A DNA stretch of 64,000 nucleotides. Origin: Sphingobacteriaceae bacterium. GTDB lineage: Bacteria; Bacteroidota; Bacteroidia; B-17B0; Aurantibacillaceae. Both the position numbers and the translations under genes were made by a program. Below are positions 30,043 to 39,137 of the stretch, one piece after another. The stretch lies in contig JADJMM010000002.1 in assembly GCA_016709575.1 (NCBI GenBank), positions 757,051 through 821,050 of the forward strand, read 5' to 3'. Under the pieces are notes generated by a model. It was not told where the DNA came from and searched no databases. It worked only from the letters and a program-made list of their open reading frames with translations. Every line of letters starts with the position of its first letter. Position 1 is the first letter of the stretch.

Positions 30043-30597
30043 ATGAAAACAACTATTAAAAATACTTTATTTCTTGCAACAGCTTTAGTTGCCACTTCTT
30101 TTTTATTTGTGCGTTGCGACTCAGGTGATGAATTTGAAAATGTTACAAAGAATGAAGTAACCATTGATTTATCAGGAGAAATGATTCAGGAGGGCAGAAT
30201 CTTTTTAGTTGTTGATGAATCTAATCCTTCAAATATGTACTCGAGAGTTGATAGTATTGCGCAATACGGCTATAATATTTATTATACCATTCCCGATTCT
30301 TTAAAAGATTGTAATTTAAAACTAGTTTTTAGCGGAAAAATGCGCGAAACAGAAGGTGTTACTGGTTCCATAGCAATTGCTCTACACGGTAAAGACTCTA
30401 TTTACTTTTGGGGTAATGTTTTTGGATACATCCACGTTAAACAGATTAACACATGGGCTCCTTTTAAAGATAGTGTCCTTATTAATAAAACAGCTAACAG
30501 ACCAACATCCCAATTCTTAAAAATTTTCCCTTACAAACAAACCGGAAAAGGGTATTATGATGTGGACGATTTAGTAGTGAAAATTACAAGAGAATAA
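30043..30597 (+). CDS. Putative exported or lipoprotein of unknown function between scoA and scoB
   Basis: 184 residues. N-terminal hydrophobic segment (NTLFLATALVATSFLFV) followed by RCDSGDE; Cys25 could be a lipid attachment site, but FVR before it is a poor lipobox. The mature part contains DLSGEMIQEGRIFLVVDES, a pattern of beta strands, and a C-terminal VDDLVVKITRE. No family recognised. It starts 34 bases after scoA and ends 3 bases before scoB, so it is transcribed with them, although its product is not expected in the cytoplasm. Confidence 0.65.
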   Translation: MKTTIKNTLFLATALVATSFLFVRCDSGDEFENVTKNEVTIDLSGEMIQEGRIFLVVDESNPSNMYSRVDSIAQYGYNIYYTIPDSLKDCNLKLVFSGKMRETEGVTGSIAIALHGKDSIYFWGNVFGYIHVKQINTWAPFKDSVLINKTANRPTSQFLKIFPYKQTGKGYYDVDDLVVKITRE

Positions 30598-30600
30598 TTT

Positions 30601-31257
30601 ATGTTAGATAAAAACGGAATTGCAAAACGCATTGCCCGCGAAGTTAAAGACGGCATGTATGTAAATTTAGGAATTGGTATTCCAACATTGGTAGCAAATT
30701 ATATTCCTGAAGGAATTAATGTTGAGCTTCAATCCGAAAACGGTATTTTAGGCATGGGTCCTTTTCCTTTTGAAGGTGAAGAAGACGCTGATTTAATAAA
30801 CGCAGGCAAGCAGACCGTTACCTTACTGGATGGCTCTTCAATTTTTGATTCCGCTATGAGCTTCGGCATGATTCGCGCGCAAAAAGTGGACTTAACTATT
30901 TTGGGCGCTATGGAAGTAAGCGAAACCGGCGACATTGCCAATTGGAAAATTCCAGGAAAAATGGTAAAAGGCATGGGTGGTGCTATGGATTTAGTAGCCT
31001 CAGCAAAAAATATTATTGTCGCTATGCAACAAGTGAACAAAGCCGGCGAATCCAAATTACTACCTAGCTGTTCTTTACCATTAACAGGTGTGCGTTGTAT
31101 TAAAAAAGTAGTGACTGAACTAGGCGTATACGATATTTTACCTACCGGTGGATTTAAATTATTAGAACGCGCTCCCGGCATCTCAATCGAACAAATTAAA
31201 AATGCTACCGCTGGAAAACTTATTATTGAAGGTGATGTTCCTGAAATGACTGTCTAG
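30601..31257 (+). CDS. scoB: 3-oxoacid CoA-transferase subunit B
   Basis: 218 residues, intact. Beta subunit of the class I CoA-transferase. It carries the catalytic glutamate in SENGILGMGP, the GIGIPTLVANYIP start of the domain, and GAMEVSETGDIANWKIPGK. Family length is normal. Subunit A lies 0.6 kb upstream on the same strand, with one unrelated gene inserted. Confidence 0.92.
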   Translation: MLDKNGIAKRIAREVKDGMYVNLGIGIPTLVANYIPEGINVELQSENGILGMGPFPFEGEEDADLINAGKQTVTLLDGSSIFDSAMSFGMIRAQKVDLTILGAMEVSETGDIANWKIPGKMVKGMGGAMDLVASAKNIIVAMQQVNKAGESKLLPSCSLPLTGVRCIKKVVTELGVYDILPTGGFKLLERAPGISIEQIKNATAGKLIIEGDVPEMTV

Positions 31258-31280
31258 TTTTTACAAAATAAAACGCTGCA

Positions 31281-32797
31281 TTGAAAGAGTTTATTTTTAA
31301 ATACAAATATCTGATTTTTGCAGCCATTGTAATAATACACTTTGCTTTTAAGTTTTATAAGTGTGGAGAGGCGGGATTATGGTATGATGAGTGTTTCAGT
31401 GTGCAGTTAGCCCAAAAAAGTGCTAGTGAAATAATTAGAATATCAATGGAGGAGGATCCAAATCCGCCTCTGTACGGTGTTCTTATTCATTATTGGCTCA
31501 ATTTGTTTGGCGATTCCGAGGAAGGCGTCCGCTCGTTATCAGTACTTGCCAGTTCCTTAGCTGCCGGTGTTCTGTTTTTACTTTGTCTAAATTTTTTTAA
31601 TTGGCAAACTTCCGTTTTTGCCTCATTAATGTTTTTCACTTCTAACGAATTATATTATTATGGTTTGGAGGCCAGAACCTATGCGCTCATCATTCTCTTT
31701 GTACTTTGCTCCTACTATTTATATTTATCCATTATTAAACGGCCAACACTATTAAAAGCTATATTATTTGCTGTTGCCAATGCCTGCATTTTTTATTCTC
31801 ACTTCTTAGCCTGTTTTGTTCTTATTGGTGAATTGCTGTTGTTTCCATTCTTTGCTTTTACTGCAGGTAGGATTTCGCGTGATAACGAAAATCTGAACTT
31901 TTCTGTTTCAGCGAAATCCAAAGTTATAATCTATCTTTTATCTCAACCTTAATCTTCACTTTCTTTTTATGGCCATGGAAAGATCGTACTATTTTTCTAT
32001 TACTTGAAGGCGGAAAAGCTATGTGGTTAGCAAAACCAACTTATGTTGAATTTAAAAACTGTGTTTACGAATTTTTTAATAGCAAAGCCCTATACCAAAC
32101 TCATATCTATTCAGCTATTGTATTTGGTTTATTATTAATGCTAAAACGTTTCCGAGAAGAAGAGTTTAGCTGGAAAATGGTTTTGTTTGCTTTAGCGGTT
32201 GGTCCAGGTCTAATGTACTTTAATTATTTTGCTGCAGGCTTCACACCTATTTTCTTGAAGCGATATATTTTATACTCATTCTTAGGATTCATTTTCTTAT
32301 ACAGCTATTTGTATTCTATGTTAAAATTTCCCTTCCTTATTAAGTTAGGCTTGTTTTTAGTTCTTTCAGGATTTTCATTTTCGAAACTAACTTACCCACG
32401 TGAAGCCTTTTATGAGTATAATAAAGCGGTACCCTTTTTAAAAAACTTACAAAAGAACAATAATACATTAATTGTAAATGACCTTCAGGATTTGTTCGCG
32501 TATTACTATGATAGAAGTCTTCTCAAACTCAAAAACTTTGAAGAAAAGTATAATGCAATGATAAGCAAAGGAGTGTTCGAATTTAAACCCGACAATCTCA
32601 CTTGGCCAGTTGATCAAGATTTTTCAAACTATAAAGACATTTATTATACAAGAACCTTCTGCGGTTATTATGACCCAGAGGATAAAATTAGTACTATGTT
32701 AAAGCAAAAATATTTTTGAGTTAAAGAAATTTCCGACTACAAAGGAATTCTAATTACTCACTATACTAATCCTAATTATAAACCAACTAGCAAATGA
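31281..32797 (+). CDS. GT-C fold membrane glycosyltransferase (GT39/ArnT-like; at least three indels)
   Basis: About 505 residues after repair, TTG start at 31281. An initial helix is followed by the acidic motif LWYDECFSVQ in the first extracytoplasmic loop, then PNPPLYGVLIHYW and LEARTYAL. This is the standard pattern of polyprenyl-phosphate-dependent GT-C enzymes. Many helices follow. The frame breaks near 31925 (TLIFTFFLWPWKDRT joins the two parts). At 32719, an extra T and a missing A produce a false TGA, after which the tail ISDYKGILITHY runs to TGA 32795-32797. That stop overlaps the next ATG by four bases (ATGA), so translation is coupled. Confidence 0.78.
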
Positions 32798-34208
32798 AAG
32801 TAGCCGTTATTGGAGCAGGTCCAGCTGGAATGACTGCAGGCTACGAGTTAGCCAAACACATAAAAGATATTGATATTTACGAAGCAGGCCCTTCAGTTGG
32901 AGGCATGTCTAAAACCATTGAACTATGGAATCAAAAGGTAGATATTGGTCCGCATCGTTTTTTTAGCAATGACACGCGTGTAAATGAATTGTGGTTAGAG
33001 GTAGTTGGAAAAGATTATGAAATGGTTGATCGCTTAACGCGTATTTATTACAACAAAAAATTCTTTCATTATCCCATCAAAGCATTAAATGCTTTAACTA
33101 ATATGGGCATTTTTAAGGCTGCATCTTGTATGATTTATTACGGTCTCGAAAAAATTTCTCCAACAAAGGACATTTCTACTTTTGAAGGATGGGTTACTAA
33201 TCGTTTCGGAAAAAAATTATACCAGATTTTTTTTAAAACTTACACCGAAAAATTATGGGGTATTCCTTGTAATGTTTTGGATGCGGATTTCGCAGCTCAA
33301 CGTATTAAAAAATTCAGCTTAGGAGAAGCTATCAAAACAGCATTATTTGGAAACAGTGGTAAACATAAAACATTAGTTGATCAGTTTGCTTATCCTCATG
33401 GCGGAACGGGAATGGTTTACGAGCGGATGGCTAAGTTTATAAAAGAAAAAGGTGGAAGTGTTAATTTAAATTCGCCCGTTAAAAAAGTAATTACAAAAAA
33501 CGGTGTGGCTTGCGCTATTGAATTAGAAGATGGCACGATAAAAGAATATGATCACATTATTTCATCAATGCCATTATCACTAATGGTAGCTCGTTTGCCA
33601 GAAGTGCCTGACAATATTAAACAGGCTGCTAACAGTTTAAAATTCAGAAATACCATTATTGTGTATTTAAATGTTCAAGCAAAAATTTATTTCCTGATAA
33701 TTGGTTATATGTTCATAGTAACGATCTTGAAATGGGTCGATTAACCAATTTTCGTAACTGGGTACCCGAATTATACGGGAAAGAAGAAAGCACTATTTGT
33801 GCCTTGGAATACTGGTGTTATGATAAAGACGAAATATGGATACGTGATGAAAATAAACTAATAGACTTAGCAAAAGAAGAACTAAGAAAAACAGGATTAA
33901 TTGGTTCTGCTGAAATTAGCGCTGGTCATGTTTATAAAATACCCCGTTGCTATCCCGTTTACGGAACAGGTTATAAAGATGTTTTAAAACCCGTTGAAGA
34001 TTATTTAAATACCATTAAAAATTTGCATGTTATTGGCAGATACGGGGCCTTTAAATACAATAATCAAGATCACAGCATTTTAATGGGTAAGCTCGCCGTG
34101 GAAAATATTTTAGAAAATAAAAAACATAATTTGTGGGAAATTAATACAGACTATGATAGCTACCAAGAAAGCAGTGTTATTACAAAAACGGGCTTACAAA
34201 AAAAATAA
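32794..34208 (+). CDS. FAD-dependent amine-oxidase/UDP-galactopyranose-mutase-like protein (one frameshift)
   Basis: About 471 residues. N-terminal FAD site GAGPAGMTAGYELAK, then YEAGPSVGGMSKT and the conserved DIGPHRFFSNDTRV. The middle part TYTEKLWGIPCNVLDADFAAQRI and the end HVIGRYGAFKYNNQDHSI with GKLAVENIL are typical of the group annotated as NAD(P)-binding or UGM-like proteins in glycan clusters. Near 33682 a run of five A should be six; repair gives QAKNLFPDNWLYVHS. It may isomerise or oxidise a nucleotide- or lipid-linked sugar. Coupled to the preceding GT-C gene. Confidence 0.78.
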
Positions 34209-34220
34209 TTAAATCATTAA

Positions 34221-35309
34221 GTGGGTATATTAAGATTCATACTTGCCTTATCCGTAATTGGCGCACATGCCGGTTATATTGGTATACCGCTTCCAGATGG
34301 AAAACCTTATGAGGTTTGGGCTATGTATTTAATTGACGGCCGTCAATCTGTTGCGCTCTTCTATATCATTTCCGGATTTTATATGGCGCTTGTTTTAAAC
34401 ACTAAATACAATCATAATACCCTTAAATTCTATTTCAATAGATTTTTAAGATTGTGGCCAACGTATTTTGTTGTTTTAATAATAGCCTGTTTTATTACTC
34501 CAACATTTAATAACATAGTTATAGCTCTTAAAGACTGCGATAATTTAACTAAATCATATGTTTGGTTATGTAATCTTTTCATTTTGGGCACAGATACATT
34601 TTGGTACACAAGCATTCATAATTGCAAAATAATGTACGATCCGACTTTTTTAAGCGCAACGGCTAACGGGTCAACATTCCTAATAAACTCTCCTGTTTTC
34701 AGTATTAGCATTGAGATGATATTCTATTTAATGGCTCCTTTCATTCTAAAGTCACTTAAAAAGACCTGGATTTACTTTATTCTTGGTTTCTTATACTTTT
34801 GCTATGTTGTACTTTCAGGTAATTTAAATATCGTTTATCAATATCATCTTTTTCCTTCGAGCTTTATTTATTTTGGCCTAGGAGCTTTAGCCTGGCACTA
34901 TTCACAAAAAACAGGTTTTGTTTTAACCGAGAAGCGAATACTTACGGCTTTATTTGGTTGCCTCGCACTTATGTTTGTCTATAGCTTATTCCAAATGGTA
35001 ATTATTCTTTGTTTTACTTTTATGGTTCCAATTCTTTTTAACCTGACTAAACATAGCAAAATAGATAAAACCATAGGCGAGCTCTCTTATCCACTTTACA
35101 TAGCGCATTATCCTATACTTACTTATCTTACAAACTCACAGATTCCAAAAAATACAGTTGGCTTAACCTGCGTAGGTATTACTTTAGGACTTGCCATTTG
35201 TTTACACTTTTTTTTAGAGAAGCCTATCGATAAATGGCGTCAAAATTGGCAAATAAATAATTTTGTTTTCAATTTCTGCAGTATAGTTAGCATCCTTTTG
35301 CATTTGTAA
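34221..35309 (+). CDS. Membrane acyltransferase, acyltransferase-3 (OafA/YrhL) family
   Basis: 362 residues, start GTG 34221. About ten hydrophobic helices. The N-terminal LRFILALSVIGAHAGY has the catalytic-type His; RQSVALFYIISGFYMAL and RFLRLWPTYFV are family marks, and IGELSYPLYIAHYPI with FLEKPIDKW closes the protein. These enzymes O-acetylate surface polysaccharides or related molecules at the inner membrane. Third gene of the plus-strand group with the GT-C enzyme and the UGM-like flavoprotein. It ends 29 bases from the convergent HAD gene. Confidence 0.85.
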   Translation: MGILRFILALSVIGAHAGYIGIPLPDGKPYEVWAMYLIDGRQSVALFYIISGFYMALVLNTKYNHNTLKFYFNRFLRLWPTYFVVLIIACFITPTFNNIVIALKDCDNLTKSYVWLCNLFILGTDTFWYTSIHNCKIMYDPTFLSATANGSTFLINSPVFSISIEMIFYLMAPFILKSLKKTWIYFILGFLYFCYVVLSGNLNIVYQYHLFPSSFIYFGLGALAWHYSQKTGFVLTEKRILTALFGCLALMFVYSLFQMVIILCFTFMVPILFNLTKHSKIDKTIGELSYPLYIAHYPILTYLTNSQIPKNTVGLTCVGITLGLAICLHFFLEKPIDKWRQNWQINNFVFNFCSIVSILLHL

Positions 35310-35338
35310 ATCCAAATGAAGAGCAAAAGCTATTACAC

Positions 35339-35926
35339 TTATACGAAATTTGTTTTTGTTGCTAAGTCAAACATGGCCTTATCTCCACCGCTATTCCCGT
35401 AAGCAATAATATTTGAATAATCCACCAAATTATACTTCCGCTTAATGCGAACTGCTTTTTCCTCTCTATTACAATTTGGTGTTTTCAATTTACCACTGCT
35501 AATACCATTTAAATACTCCAATTCGGTACATAAATAATCAATGCCGTAGCTTTCACAAAAGGGTTTAATCCAAATATCAAGAGAGGCAGAAACAATACAG
35601 ATGGTATGATTTTGTGATTTATAGTTTTCTAATTTCTTTGATACGTTCAGATTAAAGCCGCTTTCTGCTGATAACTTTTCGATAAATACTTTTCCATGTA
35701 GATTAAGCTCTTCTTCCTTTTGTCCCTTAAAATAAAATGCTACTAGCTTTTCTTTCAGTTTTGCACCATCCATGAGTTTAGCCAAAAATAAAAACACATA
35801 AGGAGAAAAAATCAGAAAGCCCAATAAGCCTTTAAAATAACCTTGCGAGAAAAAAACAAATTGCGGAAAGGTGTCCCGCTTTGTAAGCGTGCCATCAAAA
35901 TCAAATAAAACAAGGGTTTTACTCAT
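35339..35926 (-). CDS. HAD-IB family phosphatase, membrane-associated
   Basis: About 195 residues from ATG 35926, which overlaps the upstream methyltransferase stop as TAATG; another in-frame ATG lies at 35941. DFDGTLT with the nucleophilic Asp, IVSASLD (motif II) and YGNSGGDKAMF (motif III/IV) define the haloacid dehalogenase phosphatase. A hydrophobic pair (GYFKGLLGFLIFSPYVFLFLAKLM) in the cap suggests action on a membrane-bound substrate. Its position behind the UbiA-type phosphoribosyltransferase fits removal of the 5-phosphate from polyprenyl-phosphoribose. Confidence 0.8.
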   Translation of the reverse strand: MSKTLVLFDFDGTLTKRDTFPQFVFFSQGYFKGLLGFLIFSPYVFLFLAKLMDGAKLKEKLVAFYFKGQKEEELNLHGKVFIEKLSAESGFNLNVSKKLENYKSQNHTICIVSASLDIWIKPFCESYGIDYLCTELEYLNGISSGKLKTPNCNREEKAVRIKRKYNLVDYSNIIAYGNSGGDKAMFDLATKTNFV

Positions 35927-36570
35927 TACTGTTTCTTGCAAATAACAAAATAGTGGGCGTAAACAAAAACTGTTTTCTTAAAGCTATTCGTGATTTTAAA
36001 TCCTGCTTTACTTAACATGTCTTTTGCTTTTGTAAACGAAATTTCTTTTCCAATTTCACCCGCAAATACCATGTCGTGCATTTTATTACAAACTACTAAA
36101 GGTGAGCCGCCATCAATATCCTTAAAAATTAAAACAGCGCCGGGCTTCATTTTTTGTTGAAGCTGTTGCATGAATTCAATTTGCTGTTGTGGCGGAATAT
36201 GATGAAACACATCTATCATATAAACTAAATCGTATTCTTTTATTTCATCAGGAATAACTTTTCCATCAAACACTTCGAACTTAATACTCTTATTAGTTCT
36301 GAATTCTTCGTTTACTTCATTCGCATTCTTCACAAGGCGCTCGTTGATTTCGATGCCCATTATCTTTTCTACACCAGTATACTTTGCAATTAAAGCACAA
36401 AATTGACCGGAACCACATCCAATATCAAAAACAGATTTTTTATCCTTAGCAAAATCAATTAAATCTATAAACGGACAAATAATAGGCCTGTACTTAATTT
36501 TTAATCGGTCAACAAAACCCGCATTAGTGGTTTTTGAAGTTAAGAATTTTATAATGTCTGAATTTGTCAT
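35926..36570 (-). CDS. Class I SAM-dependent methyltransferase
   Basis: 214 residues, intact. Rossmann motif I VFDIGCGSGQFCAL, motif II IMGIEINERLV, and the post-II YDLVYMIDVFHHIP segment are clear. Substrate unknown. Its start overlaps the UbiA gene end by four bases and its stop overlaps the HAD phosphatase start, so it is locked between two predicted lipid-pentose enzymes. A role in methylating the sugar or the lipid carrier is an inference. Confidence 0.8.
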   Translation of the reverse strand: MTNSDIIKFLTSKTTNAGFVDRLKIKYRPIICPFIDLIDFAKDKKSVFDIGCGSGQFCALIAKYTGVEKIMGIEINERLVKNANEVNEEFRTNKSIKFEVFDGKVIPDEIKEYDLVYMIDVFHHIPPQQQIEFMQQLQQKMKPGAVLIFKDIDGGSPLVVCNKMHDMVFAGEIGKEISFTKAKDMLSKAGFKITNSFKKTVFVYAHYFVICKKQ

Positions 36571-37440
36571 GTTACTTCGTGTAAATTATAAAGGCAAAAA
36601 AACAACATCCACAAAATTACTGTGATTTGCAGAAAACGGTCTTTAATTAAAACTTTAGTTGGTGAACCACTGTTGCCTTCTACTAATGTAATTTGTAAAT
36701 AACGTAATACGCCCATAATAACGAATACTGTTGAAATGTAAGCGTGACGGTTTTGAAAACGCAAAGTTATTTCTGGAGAGGTGATGTACAATAAATACGA
36801 CACGATTAATATACCGCACAAAATACTAATAGCCGAAGAAATAAATTCTAAATTATATCCCGAAACTGATTTGCGCATTTGCTCTCCTGTTTGCATTTCG
36901 AGTAACACATCATCTCTTCGTTTTGCAAAAGAAATAAACAAAGCAATTAAAAACGTCATAATATATAACCAATGCGAAATTTCAATGCCGGTTACTACTC
37001 CACCAGCTGTAACGCGTAACACAAAACCAAGTGAAATAATAAAAATATCAATCAATGAGATTTTCTTTAAGCCGAATGAATACATCAAATTCATGCCGAA
37101 ATAAATACCAATGACGATTCCTAAATTTACATTCAAGAAAAAAAGCCAGAACCAAAGAACTCAAAGCTAACAGACAAAACAGGGCTAGAGCAGTTACTTT
37201 AGAAATTGTACCTGATGCTAGTGGACGATGCTTTTTTGTTGGATGTAATCGGTCTTTATCAATGTCCTTATAATCATTGATAATATAAATACTACTGGCG
37301 TTTAAACTAAAAGCTAAAAATGCTAAAGCGCAATAAACCAATTTGTCAATATCCAATAAATGTCCGGAAAAAAATAATGGCGCAAAAATGAAAAAGTTTT
37401 TCAGCCATTGTTGTACGCGTATAAGTTGTAAATATTTCAT
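36567..37440 (-). CDS. UbiA-family polyprenyl-phosphate phosphoribosyltransferase (DPPR synthase-like; one frameshift)
   Basis: About 290 residues with eight or nine helices. The N-terminal RVQQWLKNFFIFAPLFFSG, then NDYKDIDKDRLHPTKKHRP with LASG (the NDxxDxxxD metal/diphosphate site) match the Rv3806c/decaprenyl-phosphate phosphoribosyltransferase branch, not the quinone prenyltransferases. A second acidic motif is in AKRRDDVLLE. The frame is lost near 37138 in a run of A/T between LVLAFF and NVNLGIVIG. ATG 37440 overlaps the stop of the membrane protein upstream (TAATG). The product transfers ribose-5-phosphate from PRPP to a polyprenyl phosphate, which would start a lipid-linked pentose donor. 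Confidence 0.8.
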
Positions 37441-39078
37441 TATTTTCCTGCCTCCTTTTGAGCTTTTTCATCCAAATCTACCACATATTGGCCATCCATT
37501 CGCAACACTTGTTCATAAGGGATATTCCATTCTTTTGCTTTCTTTTCTATTTGGGCAGACCATTCCGGTGAGGCCAAAATTTTTCCTATAGCCGCTTGAA
37601 TCTTTCTCTCTTTTATTATGCTGTATATTTCCTCATCTGTTTTAGATGTTACAAAATATTCATCTAAATATCCCCAACCATAATTAAATTTAACTTTTTT
37701 CCGAATAACTTCAATCGTTTCTTTTGTGAACCCAAATTTCTCTAAATCAGCCAACCGATTTTCACAAACCATTACCTTCTTTATTTTTTTATCATCAAAG
37801 AAAATAACCGGCGAATTCTCTTCCACAAATCCAGTGTAAGGTAAAGTTCGGCCCATAAAAATAGTTGGATCCGGTGAATAATAATTTGGATAATTTACCA
37901 AAACCAATGCGCCAAAGGGGTATGTTGATATTGGCTCCAGTCTAATTTATTAATTCGCTGATGATAAAGCGTTGTAAAGAACTGGAACATAAAATAGTAG
38001 TTAAACAAAACTGCCGAACGTATATCACTCAACTTGTCCGTTAAATAAAACACATGAACCATAATTATACAGCTCATCCATGAAGCATACCTATTAATAA
38101 TTGCCATCCCGTGATTCCAGTTACCCATCGTTGAAATAGTTATGCTAATTGCTATAATACATAACGGAAGCAAAAGAGAGAGCTCAAGTTTTGTCTTTTT
38201 ACGAAGAACATTTACAGCTTCCGAAATTAATAGCGGAATATACATCAACAAAATAATCGGTATAGTAATAATAAGACCTTGATTAAAATCGAAATAAAAA
38301 CCGCTCACTCTGTTAAGTGTAATAAATTTTGTATCTAAAAATCCGGCATCTTTAATAAGATTTGTTGTTCCATAATGAATGTAATAAAATAAAGAAGGTA
38401 GTAGTGCTATAGAACCTAATAATACAACTTTGATAATATTCCGTTTATTAATTCCGTTTTCCAAAATAGTAACAAGGCCAACAAAGCCTAACAATAAAGT
38501 TAATGGTTGTGTTTGCATACAAATTAAAGCTAACACAAATAGCGACCAATAATATTTCTTATTAAAGAAAAGTATCATTGCTGCCGTAACAAAACAAGCC
38601 GTAAACACTTCGGTATGTTGCCAACTTAAATACCAATAGCAAGCACTAAAACAAAAGCATAAAGCTGCTAAAATTTGCTTGAAAAAAGAGAAGGGCGTGA
38701 AAAATAAAATGAAAATAGAGGTTACTAAAACTAATATTGCATTTGTTTAGTTTCTTTAAATTCTCCTTTTGATTTTTTAAAATCAGCAATAAGACTCTCT
38801 ACGTATCCTTTCTTATAAAAATCCTGCCAACTGTGCGCCTTGCTAAACTTTTCTTTAAAGCTATTTATGTCGTCTAGTGTTACATCCGGACTGAAATGAT
38901 TCTGATAAGCCTCAGTCATTAGAATGTACTCAAAGCCATCTCCAACTACATAAGGATTTGTGAAACTATGAAATGAGCGATATAAATAGATATAGCTGAT
39001 GAAAACGAGCACAAAAATTTTTGCCAAAAAGTGCCTGCTTATTTTTTGCTTTAAAAGCTCCATTTTCATAAGAGACAA
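37440..39078 (-). CDS. GT-C-like membrane protein, tandem copy A (frameshifted, apparent internal deletion)
   Basis: Starts at ATG 39078, 39069 or 39063. One helix leads to GDGFEYILMTEAYQNHFSPD, an acidic first loop as in GT-C glycosyltransferases. Several helices follow (TNAILVLV, SWQHTEVFTACFV, FYFDFNQGLIITIPI, YASWMSCIIMVHVFYLTD). The end is soluble: VRKVMVCENRL-like segment, KFNYGWGYLDEYFV, KEWNIPYEQVLRMDGQYVVD. Frame changes lie near 38745, 38610 and 37900. Compared with the neighbouring copy B, about 44 residues are missing where KKSKGEFKE meets TNAILVLV (near 38745). Probably a lipid-linked sugar transferase that uses the product of the adjoining UbiA pathway. Confidence 0.65.
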
Positions 39079-39137
39079 AAGTAATAAAAATGATCGATAT
39101 AACCCTACGGACGGGGCTTGGGTTTATGTACTGCAGT

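Noticed and set aside
35301..35318. Hairpin CATTTG/CAAATG as terminator between the acyltransferase and HAD genes
   Set aside because: Only six A/T-rich pairs and no T run on either side, and the left arm lies within the acyltransferase coding end.
36781..37104. Plus-strand 107-residue frame across the UbiA gene
   Set aside because: It lies wholly opposite conserved UbiA coding sequence and has no recognisable features.
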